A DNA stretch of 64,000 nucleotides from Tetragenococcus solitarius NBRC 100494 (GTDB lineage: Bacteria > Bacillota > Bacilli > Lactobacillales > Enterococcaceae). The DNA is taken from the NCBI RefSeq assembly GCF_001544195.1, contig NZ_BCPY01000004.1, positions 1 to 64,000 of the forward strand. The letters are read 5' to 3'. Below, piece after piece: positions 53,523 to 61,705 of the stretch; the first letter of the stretch is position 1, and every line of letters begins with the position of its first letter. The position numbers and the translations under genes were made by a program. The notes beneath the pieces were generated by a model that saw only the letters and a list, made by a program, of their open reading frames with translations, was not told where the DNA came from and ran no database searches.

Positions 53523-53972
53523 TTACCCATCACTTTCTTCTAGAACCTTATCCAGCGTTGCAAAAAAATTTTCACGGTCTTTTTTAGTAAAAGACTTAGG
53601 CCCCTTTGTCTTTTTTCCCGCTTTACGCATTTGAGCGCTCATATAGCGTTTATTTAATAAAATATCAATCGTCTCTTTTTTGTATTCTTGACCCGAATGG
53701 TGAAATACCCGAGCTCCCTTGGGGAGAGCTAACGAAGCTAGTCCATAGTCTTGTGTAATCAAAATATCTCCTGACTTAAGCAACTTTACAATCTCATAGT
53801 CGGCTCGGTCCATCCCTTTGTCTACATAAATAAAATGCACAAAAGCTGGCTCTTGTTTATGTGTATAATGGTCAATACTCGTAACAATTAAGACAGACAG
53901 TTGGTACTTTTCACCAAGGGAAATAACCTCTTCTTTTACCGGAGAACCGTCGCCATCAATAATTAAACGCAC
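53523..53972 (-). CDS. UPF0178 / DUF188 family protein (YaiI/YqxD-like)
   Basis: 149 residues. MRLIIDGDGSPVKEEV is the family N-terminus, with YVDKGMDRADYEIVKLLKSGDILITQDYGLASLAL and the C-terminal NKRYMSAQMRKAG block. The fold is PIN/NYN-like with clustered Asp residues (D6, D8 and those in the middle), hinting at nuclease-like chemistry, but no function is established. Single gene upstream of ddl on the minus strand. Confidence 0.88.
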   Translation of the reverse strand: MRLIIDGDGSPVKEEVISLGEKYQLSVLIVTSIDHYTHKQEPAFVHFIYVDKGMDRADYEIVKLLKSGDILITQDYGLASLALPKGARVFHHSGQEYKKETIDILLNKRYMSAQMRKAGKKTKGPKSFTKKDRENFFATLDKVLEESDG

Positions 53973-54086
53973 TCTTATCGCTTCCCTTTAATCTCATTAT
54001 AAAAATAACCCTCTTAAAACTATTATACCCGAAATTTTTTAATTGTTGTGTTTTTTACTTTCTCTTTTGTATTCAGTAAAATAAGT

Positions 54087-54127
54087 AAAAAGCAGCTACC
54101 AATGACACTTTTGACAGCTGCTTTTTT
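54087..54127. terminator. Bidirectional terminator after the vanY-like gene
   Basis: AAAAAGCAGCT (54087-54097) pairs with AGCTGCTTTTTT (54116-54127). It lies between the vanY-like stop at 54180 and the start of the UPF0178 gene. A smaller ACGGA/TCCGT hairpin with TTTTT follows at about 54163-54180. Confidence 0.75.
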
Positions 54128-54179
54128 ATCGCTTATAACAATTCATTACATCCACCAAGTACGGATAACGTCCGTTTTT

Positions 54180-55385
54180 CTAAGGTGCGCTACTTTTTAC
54201 CTCAATCATCTTAAATTCCCCGTTACTTTTATGGTCCTCAATCTCTTTTCTAGCTTCTAAATCATTAAAATGCCACCATTCAGAAGCCAACGGTGTCATT
54301 CCAGCTTGTACAAAATACGCTTGTAAATCAAGTGCTGGTTTATTCATTTCAGGCCTTAATTGCGCTTTTTTCCAAGCATCTGAGTCAACCGCGGTCACAG
54401 GAGAGGTATAAACCGCTGACGCTGAACTCAGTTCATGAATAGGCGTTGGCATCTGGTATTCAGTATAATCTTGTACAATATCTACTGAATAATTCCCGTA
54501 AAAAGCGGTTTTTTTCGCATCAACTTGCGCTAAGCTAACATCGATTGCAAACCCCATTTGATGATTCGACACCTCATCATTAATGAACCAAAACATTTCC
54601 CATGGCGCAGTATCAGCGCCTTCTTTAACTTTTTCGTTTTCATCGGCCAATTTTTTCAATTGACGATATATTTTTTCTTGGACATCATAAGGTCGAAATG
54701 TCTCATAAATAAGCAACGTCTCATTATTTTCGAGAGCTTGTGTTTGAGCCTCATAAATCTTTTTTGCCGTGGTATACAAAACAGGGATGATAAATTCCTC
54801 TTTTCCTAATCTTTCATTATTGATTTTACCATCGTACAGTGCTTTTTTTGTCACTTCAGGAATCTCAATACCAGAAGAACGATAACGTGACGAATAAGTA
54901 TTGGTATTATTATAAACGGCAGAAGATAAGACATCAGGTAAATTAATAAAAGCATAACGATGTTCAAGCCAACCCTTGCCTTCTTCGTATTCGACTTCCC
55001 ACCAATCATCTTTTTCTTGTAAAATTTTAAATGCCGTACCCGGCGTAAGCGTCTTTTGTGTCTTTGCCTCCGGATCAGCCTGGCTTCTTACCGGTAAATC
55101 GATGGGAGCATATCCTGTTGCATTTTCAATAGGTAAATCAAAAGTGCCTTCGTAAGGATTCTCCTCAGCTGGTTCAGTTTCCTGCTTTGAATCATGAGTT
55201 GTTTTCTCCGTAGAAGGACTATTAGTTGAATGACTTTTTGGCTTTGAAGTTTCATGAACGGCGGTTGAACTCGCCGTTTGATGGATAGGGGAAGATTTTA
55301 GCTGTGTAAACATAACAAAGCTCACAGCTGTAACCACTAACAGTAACAATAGTATTGTCAAAATTAACTTTCTGCTTTTTTTCAT
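54180..55385 (-). CDS. VanY-like D-alanyl-D-alanine carboxypeptidase with SH3 domain (peptidase M15B)
   Basis: 401 residues. One N-terminal membrane anchor (about 8-26) is followed by a Ser/Thr/Glu-rich linker (30-80), an SH3_3-like wall domain (about 85-150, VEYEEGKGWLEHRYAF) and the VanY domain. Zinc and catalytic motifs are SNHQMGFAIDVSL (His and Asp ligands) and ASEWWHFNDLEA (catalytic Glu and His). It trims terminal D-Ala from stem peptides outside the cell. No vanR/S/H/A/X genes are nearby, so this is a housekeeping or envelope-tuning enzyme. Probably co-transcribed with the preceding traX-like gene (16 bp gap). Confidence 0.9.
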   Translation of the reverse strand: MKKSRKLILTILLLLLVVTAVSFVMFTQLKSSPIHQTASSTAVHETSKPKSHSTNSPSTEKTTHDSKQETEPAEENPYEGTFDLPIENATGYAPIDLPVRSQADPEAKTQKTLTPGTAFKILQEKDDWWEVEYEEGKGWLEHRYAFINLPDVLSSAVYNNTNTYSSRYRSSGIEIPEVTKKALYDGKINNERLGKEEFIIPVLYTTAKKIYEAQTQALENNETLLIYETFRPYDVQEKIYRQLKKLADENEKVKEGADTAPWEMFWFINDEVSNHQMGFAIDVSLAQVDAKKTAFYGNYSVDIVQDYTEYQMPTPIHELSSASAVYTSPVTAVDSDAWKKAQLRPEMNKPALDLQAYFVQAGMTPLASEWWHFNDLEARKEIEDHKSNGEFKMIEVKSSAP

Positions 55386-55401
55386 ATGTTATCTCCCCCC
55401 T

Positions 55402-56118
55402 TCAAAAAATAAAATACCTTAAAACATATAAAACTAGAAGATGCCCCGGATAAATAATATAAAATGACCACTTCATTAAAAATGATCTTTTCCCTAATGT
55501 CCCGTCATAACTAGTTAATAGCGGAATAGCTAATAAGATGCCAAGACGAAAAATAGATAGATTATCCGCAAACGAAAAACCTGGTAAAATATAAAAAATA
55601 AACCCAACTAACATAAAACTTAATATTTGTAGCTTAAAGTTTTTTCTAAATATACCGAAAAATAAAATCCATAATACACTAATATAATTCCAATCAGCTG
55701 TCCAAGACAGTAAGCAACAAATAAATATAAATAAAAACTTCAAGCCTAGAGGCATCACTTTTGATTGACTAATAGATAAAGCAAGCATTCCCATACATAG
55801 TCCCCAAACAATGCTCGTTGCTTGAAAAGAGGTCAAATTAAAATAAAGAATATAAGGATAGTGGGAAATTAAAGCAAAAATAAATAACCTTTTTAAATAC
55901 CTTTTCTTATTAGAAATATGGAAATACCCTTCTGAAATCAAGTAACACATAATAGGCGCTGCAACTCTACCAAACATTCGCAAGATAACGTAAGATATAG
56001 AATGGCTAGAAACCAGCCAAAAAGTAGTATGGTCAACAATCATAGCTGTTATCGCTATAATTTTTAATGTGTTCGAGTTTAACGAAGGTATAAACAACGG
56101 CTTAGTTGTAAATTCCAA
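55402..56118 (-). CDS. TraX family integral membrane protein
   Basis: 238 residues, start codon TTG 56118 after AAGGAAGG. The N-terminus TLKIIAITAMIVDHTTFWLV and the FGRVAAPIMCYLISEGYFHISNKKRYLKRLFIFALISHYPYIL block are the TraX signature. About seven to eight hydrophobic spans cover the rest. TraX of the F plasmid acetylates pilin, but most TraX homologues are chromosomal with unknown acyl-transfer roles. Pairing with a wall-modifying carboxypeptidase suggests envelope modification. No conjugation genes are present. Confidence 0.85.
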   Translation of the reverse strand: MEFTTKPLFIPSLNSNTLKIIAITAMIVDHTTFWLVSSHSISYVILRMFGRVAAPIMCYLISEGYFHISNKKRYLKRLFIFALISHYPYILYFNLTSFQATSIVWGLCMGMLALSISQSKVMPLGLKFLFIFICCLLSWTADWNYISVLWILFFGIFRKNFKLQILSFMLVGFIFYILPGFSFADNLSIFRLGILLAIPLLTSYDGTLGKRSFLMKWSFYIIYPGHLLVLYVLRYFIF

Positions 56119-56489
56119 ATAGACCTTCCTTTCTTATCTCCTATTCTTGACTCGAATAATACCCCTTGTTTTCAAGCTACTTTTACACAGATAAAAAATT
56201 TTTTCATAAACCTTTAAAAGAAGAGCTAATATAACATTAATTTTAAAGATAACGTAACATACGATATTTCCTTTTTAATATTAAATATTTTTATCAAATT
56301 ATTAAGTTTGTAACAGTCTTTTTAGTTAAATTTTATTACAAATGTTATTTATTGGCTTATTAGCATAGAATTCCTCTTATCATTTCCTTATAAATAGTAG
56401 GTCTGTAATAAGATTTTTTTAAGTAGCGAAAAAGTTTTTTTGTTTATATGTTCGTGTTCACCATTTCTACTGACCTATTTACTTTATAA

Positions 56490-56529
56490 AAAAGACGGTT
56501 GTTTAGGCTAACCTAAACAACCGTCTTTT
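56490..56529 (-). terminator. Strong terminator closing the udk 3' region
   Basis: Perfect 18-bp inverted repeat (56490-56507 with 56512-56529) with a 4-nt loop. The minus-strand transcript ends in TTTTTTAT. Confidence 0.92.
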
Positions 56530-56668
56530 ACCAGTACTAATTTTAGTAGGAAATGTTTGTTCACAAAACATTTGCCCGGCATCCTGCAAATCCGGCAGGT
56601 GAGTAAATACTCTTATACCGCTGTTTGAGTTGCCGACAATGTCGGCTTCTCGGCTCATCGCATAAATA
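56530..56668 (-). ncRNA. Candidate structured RNA downstream of udk
   Basis: On the minus strand this 140-nt stretch between udk and the 18-bp terminator is far more GC-rich and structured than its surroundings. Visible stems in order are GCCGACA-T-TGTCGGC, GAGTA-TT-TACTC, CCTGC-N6-GCAGG overlapped by a GCCGG/CCGGC alternative, an AAATGTTT/AAACATTT hairpin and ACTAA-AA-TTAGT. A TATGATAAACT sequence before it, similar to the infC -10 region, may start it; otherwise it is the udk 3' UTR. It contains no frame. I do not recognise an Rfam-type family. The remaining part of the spacer (56119-56489) shows nothing beyond AT-rich DNA. Confidence 0.6.
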
Positions 56669-56701
56669 TAGTTTATCATAAAAAAACGGGAATCACTAGA
56701 A

Positions 56702-57328
56702 TTAACTTCCTAAAATTGTGCTAATTTTAGTATTTATTAAATCAATGGCTACATGATTTTGACCACCTTCAGGAACGACCACATCTGCATAACGCTTCGT
56801 CGGTTCCACAAATTGATGATACATTGGTTTAACTACAGTTAAATACTGGTTAATTACCGAGTCAAGTGTACGTCCTCTTTCCTCTATATCTCGTTTAATA
56901 CGTCGGATAATTCGTATATCATCGTCGGTATCTACATAAACTTTTATATCCATCATATTACGCAATCGTTCATCGGCTAAAATTAAGATTCCTTCTAAAA
57001 TAATAACTTCTTTAGGCTCCTGCACTTCTATTTTATTACTACGTGTATGAGCCACGTAATCATAAACAGGCTTTTGGACAGTTTCATAACGCAATAACTT
57101 ATTTAAATGTTCGATTAATAAATCAGTGTCAAAAGCAAAGGGATGATCATAGTTGGTCTTTAGCCTTTCTTCAAAGGGCAGGTGACTTTGATCCTTATAA
57201 TAAGAATCATGTTCAAGCATCATGATGGAATGGTTAAAGAAACGGTCTAAGATTGCATGACTGACACTTGTTTTCCCGCTGCCCGACCCGCCTGTCACAC
57301 CAATAATAATCGGTTTATGCTTTTCCAT
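56702..57328 (-). CDS. udk: Uridine kinase
   Basis: 208 residues from ATG 57328 ([20 protein letters not shown]), after AAGGA. The P-loop is at about residues 10-20, with [23 protein letters not shown] and YDYVAHTRS giving the uridine-binding site and [17 protein letters not shown] the lid. It phosphorylates uridine and cytidine for salvage. It follows the HAD phosphatase gene by 50 bp. The frame could extend 14 codons upstream; the family length supports the shorter form. Confidence 0.95.
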   Translation of the reverse strand: MEKHKPIIIGVTGGSGSGKTSVSHAILDRFFNHSIMMLEHDSYYKDQSHLPFEERLKTNYDHPFAFDTDLLIEHLNKLLRYETVQKPVYDYVAHTRSNKIEVQEPKEVIILEGILILADERLRNMMDIKVYVDTDDDIRIIRRIKRDIEERGRTLDSVINQYLTVVKPMYHQFVEPTKRYADVVVPEGGQNHVAIDLINTKISTILGS

Positions 57329-57380
57329 CCTTTTTCCTTCTTTCATTTTTATCCTAAAAAAATAGTACAAATCACCTACT

Positions 57381-58067
57381 TTAACTAGCTAAAATATCAT
57401 AAATATCTTCTAAACGTGAAATTTGAAAGGTTGGCTTTATTCTAACATCTATTGTAGATGCAGCGGGGTTAAACCATATAGTGTCGATTCCTGCGTTTTT
57501 TCCACCTTGAATATCTGATGTCAAAGAATCCCCAATGATTACCGTCTTTTCTTTTTGTAGATGAGGCACTTTGGCAAAGACATAATCGAAAAACTCAACC
57601 ATAGGTTTTTGAAAACCTGCCTGTTCAGAAATGAAAATATCCTTAAAATAAGGGAACAGACCGGCATCAGTCAAACGCTGAAGCTGAGTATTTGCTAAGC
57701 CATTTGTTACCACATACAAGTCCGCTTTCGTCGATAGATCTCGAATAATTTCTAGACTATTCTCTATTCTTTTATGTCCTTGATTTAAAAATTGACGATA
57801 TTTCTGTTCGGTTTTTACACTATCAACTTTTTTACCTAGCTGTTCAAAAAAGGGCCCAAACCGACCATTGACCACTTCATCAGAAGTCAAATTCCCCTTC
57901 TCATGTTCACGCCAACGGTTTTGGTTCATTGTTTTATACAAAGCTTCGTTTTCTGATGTCAGTGGTACACCTAGCTCATTAAATAAAGCGTTAAGCGCTT
58001 GTTGCTGTGCATCATGAAAGTCTAGTAATGTATTATCCACATCAAATAATAAATTTTTATAGCGCAT
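57381..58067 (-). CDS. YjjG-family HAD hydrolase (nucleotidase/phosphatase)
   Basis: 228 residues. HAD motif I is [15 protein letters not shown] (nucleophile and acid Asp), motif II is [14 protein letters not shown], motif III includes the Lys of [12 protein letters not shown], and motif IV is [13 protein letters not shown]. The subgroup YjjG/YfnB hydrolyses pyrimidine nucleoside monophosphates, including non-canonical ones. Its position just upstream of udk is consistent with pyrimidine metabolism. The start [13 protein letters not shown] is canonical. Confidence 0.88.
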   Translation of the reverse strand: MRYKNLLFDVDNTLLDFHDAQQQALNALFNELGVPLTSENEALYKTMNQNRWREHEKGNLTSDEVVNGRFGPFFEQLGKKVDSVKTEQKYRQFLNQGHKRIENSLEIIRDLSTKADLYVVTNGLANTQLQRLTDAGLFPYFKDIFISEQAGFQKPMVEFFDYVFAKVPHLQKEKTVIIGDSLTSDIQGGKNAGIDTIWFNPAASTIDVRIKPTFQISRLEDIYDILAS

Positions 58068-58181
58068 GTGATATACTCCTTATTCTTTACTGAAGAATAT
58101 CGTACCTTAATTGTGAAATAAGGTCAATAAAACATACGAGAGCTTTCTTATGAAAAATTTGTCAAAACATTCCCTCATTAT

Positions 58182-58210
58182 TTGACTTATCCATGTTTTT
58201 CTTTTAAAGT
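58182..58210 (+). promoter_or_regulatory. Promoter of the rplY leader
   Basis: TTGACT (58182-58187) and TAAAGT (58205-58210) are exactly 17 bp apart; transcription would start near 58217. Confidence 0.65.
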
Positions 58211-58216
58211 AATAAG

Positions 58217-58319
58217 GTAAAGTAAATAGAGTTTCTCACTACACACAGCGTTAAGACCTGGTGGAGAAAGTTATTGTGGAGTATTAAAGGGGCAGCTGTG
58301 TATTCAGCTGCCCTTTTTT
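58217..58319 (+). promoter_or_regulatory. Leader RNA with terminator and competing pairing, upstream of rplY
   Basis: About 100 nt between the promoter and an intrinsic terminator GGGCAGCTG / CAGCTGCCC (58290-58298 with 58305-58313) plus TTTTTT. Upstream are a TTTCTC/GAGAAA stem and the strand ACACAGC (58243-58249). ACACAGC is exactly complementary to GCTGTGT (58295-58301), which forms part of the terminator stem and loop. The two pairings exclude each other, the hallmark of an attenuator. The terminator lies 97 bp before the rplY start. The ligand or protein sensed is unknown; L25 autoregulation is the simplest guess. Confidence 0.65.
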
Positions 58320-58415
58320 GCATAACTTATCGATCATGGATTATCATCTTTGTATTCGAGTAACCAATATTTGCTTAAAATATTGTTTAACACAAAATTT
58401 AGGAGGAAATAAGTT

Positions 58416-59042
58416 ATGGCAGTTTCATTAGAAGTAGAAAAAAGAGCTGTACGCCCACGCTCAATCAGAAACAAATTGCGTCACGAAGGGAGAGTACCCG
58501 CAGTTATCAATGGTTACCAAATTGAAAGTACGCCTATCTCTGTAGACGCTCAAGAACTAGACAGAGTTTTACGTGAAAATGGTCTAAACTCAGTTATTAC
58601 TATGCAAATTGATGGTAAAAAAGTAAATACTTTGGTTCAAAATTATTCAGCAGATACCTTTACACAACATATCATTCATGTTGAGTTCTTATCTGTAAAC
58701 ATGACTGAAGAACAAGAAGTAGAAGCAGAAATCGTACTTGTTGGTGAATCAAGCGGGGTTAAAGCCGGCGGGGTTCTTACCCAAACATTATATAATGCGA
58801 CTGTTTCAGCTACACCAGATAAATTACCTGATTCTATCGAAGTAGATGTTTCTGAGCTAGAAATCGGTGATTCTGTTAACATTAGTGATATTCCAGTATC
58901 AAAAGATTACACTATTGTAAATGATCCAGAAGAACAAGTAGCAGCTGTTAACGAACCAGAAGCTGAAGAAGAGCCAGAAGAAGAAACAGAAGAAGCACAA
59001 CCAGAAGTAATTGGTGAAACTGATGAAGATTCAGAAGAATAA
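58416..59042 (+). CDS. rplY: 50S ribosomal protein L25, general stress protein Ctc type
   Basis: 208 residues, the long CTC form. The N-terminal 5S rRNA-binding domain starts LEVEKRAVRPRSIRNKLRHEGRVPAVING; the C-terminal beta domain includes GGVLTQTLYNATVSATPDKLPDSIEVDVSELEIGDSVNISDI; the tail is very acidic. It binds 5S rRNA in the 50S subunit. AGGAGG precedes the ATG. It is monocistronic behind the leader described above. Confidence 0.96.
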   Translation: MAVSLEVEKRAVRPRSIRNKLRHEGRVPAVINGYQIESTPISVDAQELDRVLRENGLNSVITMQIDGKKVNTLVQNYSADTFTQHIIHVEFLSVNMTEEQEVEAEIVLVGESSGVKAGGVLTQTLYNATVSATPDKLPDSIEVDVSELEIGDSVNISDIPVSKDYTIVNDPEEQVAAVNEPEAEEEPEEETEEAQPEVIGETDEDSEE

Positions 59043-59047
59043 ATAAA

Positions 59048-59083
59048 AAAATTCTTGAAATCATTTCAATGATTTCAAGAATT
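59048..59083. terminator. Terminator of rplY
   Basis: Perfect 16-bp inverted repeat (59048-59063 with 59068-59083) with a 4-nt loop, followed by TTTTT; also usable for the convergent gcvH gene. Confidence 0.92.
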
Positions 59084-59089
59084 TTTTTA

Positions 59090-59428
59090 TTATAGTACTT
59101 CAAATTCAGTTGGTTCTACATCTTTTAAACTAAGAATCCAAGCATTTAGTTCATCTTCATCATTCAACACATTGACATCCTCGTCAATTTTTTCATTAAC
59201 AGAAGAAACCGTTCCTGTTAAAGGACTGACAAACTCACTTGTTGCTTTTTCTGCTTCAAGGTCAATCAATGTATCCCCTTTTGAATACGACTGGCCTACT
59301 TTAGGAACAGAAGCAAATGTGATATTTCCTAGATCATCTTGCGCTTTATTTGTCAAACCAACTACGTATTCTTTTCCGTTAAATAGCACCCATAAATTAT
59401 CCGTTTTCTTTAAACATTGCTTTTTCAT
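59090..59428 (-). CDS. gcvH: GcvH-type lipoyl carrier protein
   Basis: 112 residues, glycine cleavage H fold. The lipoylated lysine is in DLEAEKATSEFVSPLTG. The N-terminal part GLTNKAQDDLGNITFASVPKVGQ is shorter than in classical GcvH. No gcvT or gcvP is adjacent; in Bacilli, GcvH also relays lipoate to 2-oxoacid dehydrogenases, which may be its job here. It overlaps the arsC-like gene by 4 nt, the same pairing as Bacillus yusI-yusH. Confidence 0.87.
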   Translation of the reverse strand: MKKQCLKKTDNLWVLFNGKEYVVGLTNKAQDDLGNITFASVPKVGQSYSKGDTLIDLEAEKATSEFVSPLTGTVSSVNEKIDEDVNVLNDEDELNAWILSLKDVEPTEFEVL

Positions 59429-59784
59429 GATGCGAATACTCCTTCATATTCATTCTCATTGAACCCGATTGTTAAAAAGTGGTCATTTTTTACTAGAATC
59501 GGACGCTTAATCAACATACCATCTGTTGAAAGTACTTGACAAGCCTCCTCAAGTGTATACCCGTCTACCTTATCTTTCAAGCCTAAAGCGCGATATTTTT
59601 TCCCGCTGGTATTAAAAAAACGACGAATGGGCAACTCACTTTCTTTAACCCATTTTTCTAGTTCTTCTTTAGCAGGAACTTCTTTAATCATATCAATCAA
59701 TTCAACTTTTTTACCGTGTTCTTCTAACCATTTTTTGGCATTTTTACAAGTACTACATTTCGAATACCAATATAATGTTAACAT
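59425..59784 (-). CDS. ArsC/Spx-family thioredoxin-fold protein (YusI-like)
   Basis: 119 residues. The N-terminal active site is YSKCSTCKNAKKWLEEHG, a CxxC pair at about residues 10 and 13. FFNTSGKKYRALGLKD and IKRPILVKND are the hallmark blocks of the ArsC-like family. Unlike Spx proper it lacks an obvious RNA polymerase-binding Gly52-Arg signature context, so a redox or reductase role is more likely. Paired with gcvH; 4 bp downstream of rodA. Confidence 0.85.
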   Translation of the reverse strand: MLTLYWYSKCSTCKNAKKWLEEHGKKVELIDMIKEVPAKEELEKWVKESELPIRRFFNTSGKKYRALGLKDKVDGYTLEEACQVLSTDGMLIKRPILVKNDHFLTIGFNENEYEGVFAS

Positions 59785-59788
59785 TGAC

Positions 59789-60988
59789 TCATCTCCTAGT
59801 TTGCTTGAGCGGCTCTTCGTTGGGTGCCTGGTAACGCATAGCTAAAATTAAACCTACACCGATCATATTACTTACAAGTGCGGAGCCTCCTTGACTGATA
59901 AACGGAAGAGGAATTCCAGTTAAAGGTAATAAGCCAATATTTGCCCCGACATTTTCAAAAACATGGAACAAAATCATCATGATAATTCCGGTTGCAATAT
60001 AAGAATAAAACTCATTATTTGTATCAAAACAAACACGTATCATTTGGTAAATTAAAATAAAATATAACAAGACCACAAACGCGCTGCCGATAAATCCAAA
60101 ATTTTCCCCAATAACAGAAAAAATCATATCCGACTCACGTACTGAAACATCAATTTCGCTGATATTAAACCCTTTACCAAATAAACCGCCCGAACCAATA
60201 GCCATTAAAGCAGAGGCTACTTGCCTAGAGTCTCCTTGTACATCATGGAATGGGTCTTGCCAAGAATCAATACGTGCAAATTGATAATCAGAAAATAACC
60301 CGATATCTGAAAGAAATTCGCGTCCGCCATCGGTTAAGACTAAAGCAATGGTACCAACACTAATCACTAAAAAGACAGCGATAACTGGTAAAATAATTCG
60401 CCAAGAAATACCTGACATCAAGAATATTCCGCCAAAGATTGCTAAAAAGACCAGCATCGTTCCAAAGTCATCTTGCAATACAATTAAAAGCAGTACAGGA
60501 GCTATCACAGCAAGCATTTTGCCAATCAGTATTCCATCGGTTCTTAAAGTACGAACCTGATTGTTCGCATTATGCCTTGTAACCACCATGGCTAACATTA
60601 AAATCATTGCAATTTTCATTAATTCTGAAGGTTGCAGTGTAATGGGTCCCAAGCTAAACCAATTTTTGGAACCTGTAGCACTTTCTATCCCTCTATCATA
60701 AAACTGCACCAACAAGGCCATAACGACAAGCCCTGCTGCATAGATATACTTGGTCATCGCCCAAAGTTGTTTGGGTTTAATATGCATAATAACAACCACT
60801 GCGATAACACCAACAATATACCAAAGTAATTGTTGAAACACATCGCTCCAAGGATTCCCATTTTTCAGCGGATCATGGTAAGATGCCACATACAAAGAAG
60901 CCAATCCAACCAAACATAATAAAAATACAGGGAGGATTACAGCATAATCAATTTTATTTTCATTTTTAAAAAGTTTCCTTTTTTCCAT
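59789..60988 (-). CDS. rodA: SEDS-family peptidoglycan glycosyltransferase RodA
   Basis: 399 residues with about ten membrane spans. SEDS motifs are ATGSKNWFSLGPITLQPSELMKIAMIL, the extracellular FHDVQGDSRQVASALMAIGSGGLFGKGF, SDMIFSVIGENFGFIGS (with the essential Asp region), and PLTGIPLPFISQGGSALVSNMIGVGLIL near the C-terminus. RodA polymerises lipid II with a class B PBP during cell elongation. FtsW is the close alternative; the Ser-Lys-Asn-Trp variant and solitary context favour RodA. First of rodA-arsC-gcvH. Confidence 0.88.
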   Translation of the reverse strand: MEKRKLFKNENKIDYAVILPVFLLCLVGLASLYVASYHDPLKNGNPWSDVFQQLLWYIVGVIAVVVIMHIKPKQLWAMTKYIYAAGLVVMALLVQFYDRGIESATGSKNWFSLGPITLQPSELMKIAMILMLAMVVTRHNANNQVRTLRTDGILIGKMLAVIAPVLLLIVLQDDFGTMLVFLAIFGGIFLMSGISWRIILPVIAVFLVISVGTIALVLTDGGREFLSDIGLFSDYQFARIDSWQDPFHDVQGDSRQVASALMAIGSGGLFGKGFNISEIDVSVRESDMIFSVIGENFGFIGSAFVVLLYFILIYQMIRVCFDTNNEFYSYIATGIIMMILFHVFENVGANIGLLPLTGIPLPFISQGGSALVSNMIGVGLILAMRYQAPNEEPLKQTRR

Positions 60989-61139
60989 CTGCTCTCTCTT
61001 TTCATAAAGATTACTTTCTTCATTATAGAGGTAAATAGCTATAAAAGAAAGCTTTGTACCTAGAGATTCAAAAAAAGTTTAAAATTTATATGTCTCACTA
61101 AAAAAGTTCTGCTCCGTAACCATTTTTTGCAAAATAAAA

Positions 61140-61180
61140 AAACGTCGGTACATGCTATAAAAAGCGATATACCAACGTTT
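61140..61180 (-). terminator. Terminator downstream of tRNA-Thr
   Basis: AAACGTCGGTA and TACCAACGTTT arms (61140-61150 with 61170-61180, one mismatch), followed on the minus strand by TTTTTTTATTTT. Confidence 0.82.
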
Positions 61181-61187
61181 TAAAGAG

Positions 61188-61260
61188 TGCCAGCAACAGG
61201 ACTTGAACCTGCGACCTACGCGTTACGAGTGCGTTGCTCTACCAACTGAGCTAAGCTGGC
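61188..61260 (-). tRNA. tRNA-Thr (anticodon CGT)
   Basis: 73 nt on the minus strand. The acceptor GCCAGCT...GCTGGC with discriminator A, D-arm AGCTCAGTTGGTAGAGC, anticodon loop CTCGTAA with CGT at complement of 61225-61227, and T-arm GCAGGTTCAAGTCCTG are all present. It reads ACG threonine codons. CCA is not encoded. It stands alone between rodA and a small plus-strand gene, with its own terminator. Confidence 0.95.
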
Positions 61261-61377
61261 CAAATACATATGAAATTATAAGAAACTTTTTCCGATTTGT
61301 AAAGAAAAAGTTTCAAAAAACCATTATCTGAAAATTTCCAAAAGTTATGTTATAATAGTTACAAGGAGGCTTTTTAT

Positions 61378-61620
61378 ATGACAGCATTTGGGAAATTTGA
61401 TACATCTATTGACCCTTCAGAACTAGGTAAGGAGTTTACGGTTAACGAGCAGGTAAGCTTTAAAGTACATAACCAGACGGAAACAGGCATAATCACAAAA
61501 CAATTGAAAAATTCAGCTGTTATTGCTATTGACAAAACGCAGGAAAATCAAGAGCTCATTTCTCAAAGTAATGGTGTTATTATCATCAATTACAAACAAA
61601 TGAAACCAACCAACAAATAA
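61378..61620 (+). CDS. DUF2187-like small protein
   Basis: 80 residues. The central VNEQVSFKVHNQTETGIITKQLKNSAVIAID and VIINYKQMKP fit the DUF2187/YkvS-type small beta-barrel (KOW/SH3-like) proteins of Firmicutes, whose role is unknown. The N-terminal 20 residues are extra. TATAAT at 61351-61356 and AAGGAGG before the ATG support expression. A loose CodY-like sequence (61322-61336, two mismatches) lies before the -10; it may be chance in AT-rich DNA. Confidence 0.75.
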   Translation: MTAFGKFDTSIDPSELGKEFTVNEQVSFKVHNQTETGIITKQLKNSAVIAIDKTQENQELISQSNGVIIINYKQMKPTNK

Positions 61621-61625
61621 AAGAA

Positions 61626-61698
61626 CAGGTCTTAATGAAGTAAACCCGATAGTTAGACTAGAAGTGCTAACTTGGAGGCCCACTTCATATAAGGCCTG
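61626..61698. terminator. Branched bidirectional terminator between the DUF2187-like gene and upp
   Basis: CAGGTCTTAATGAAGT (61626-61641) pairs imperfectly with ACTTCATATAAGGCCTG (61682-61698), enclosing a GTTAG/CTAAC hairpin (around 61652-61670). T-rich sequence follows on the right and A-rich on the left. Confidence 0.75.
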
Positions 61699-61705
61699 CT
61701 TTTTA

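Noticed and set aside
54180-55385. Vancomycin resistance cluster indicated by VanY
   Set aside because: No vanR, vanS, vanH, vanX or alternative ligase is present and ddl carries the D-Ala-D-Ala Tyr.
55402-56118. Conjugative element indicated by TraX
   Set aside because: TraX homologues are common chromosomal genes; no relaxase, coupling protein, integrase or attachment repeats are near.
61322-61336. CodY box before the DUF2187-like gene
   Set aside because: Two mismatches in AT-rich DNA, no functional link; mentioned only as a possibility in the gene entry.
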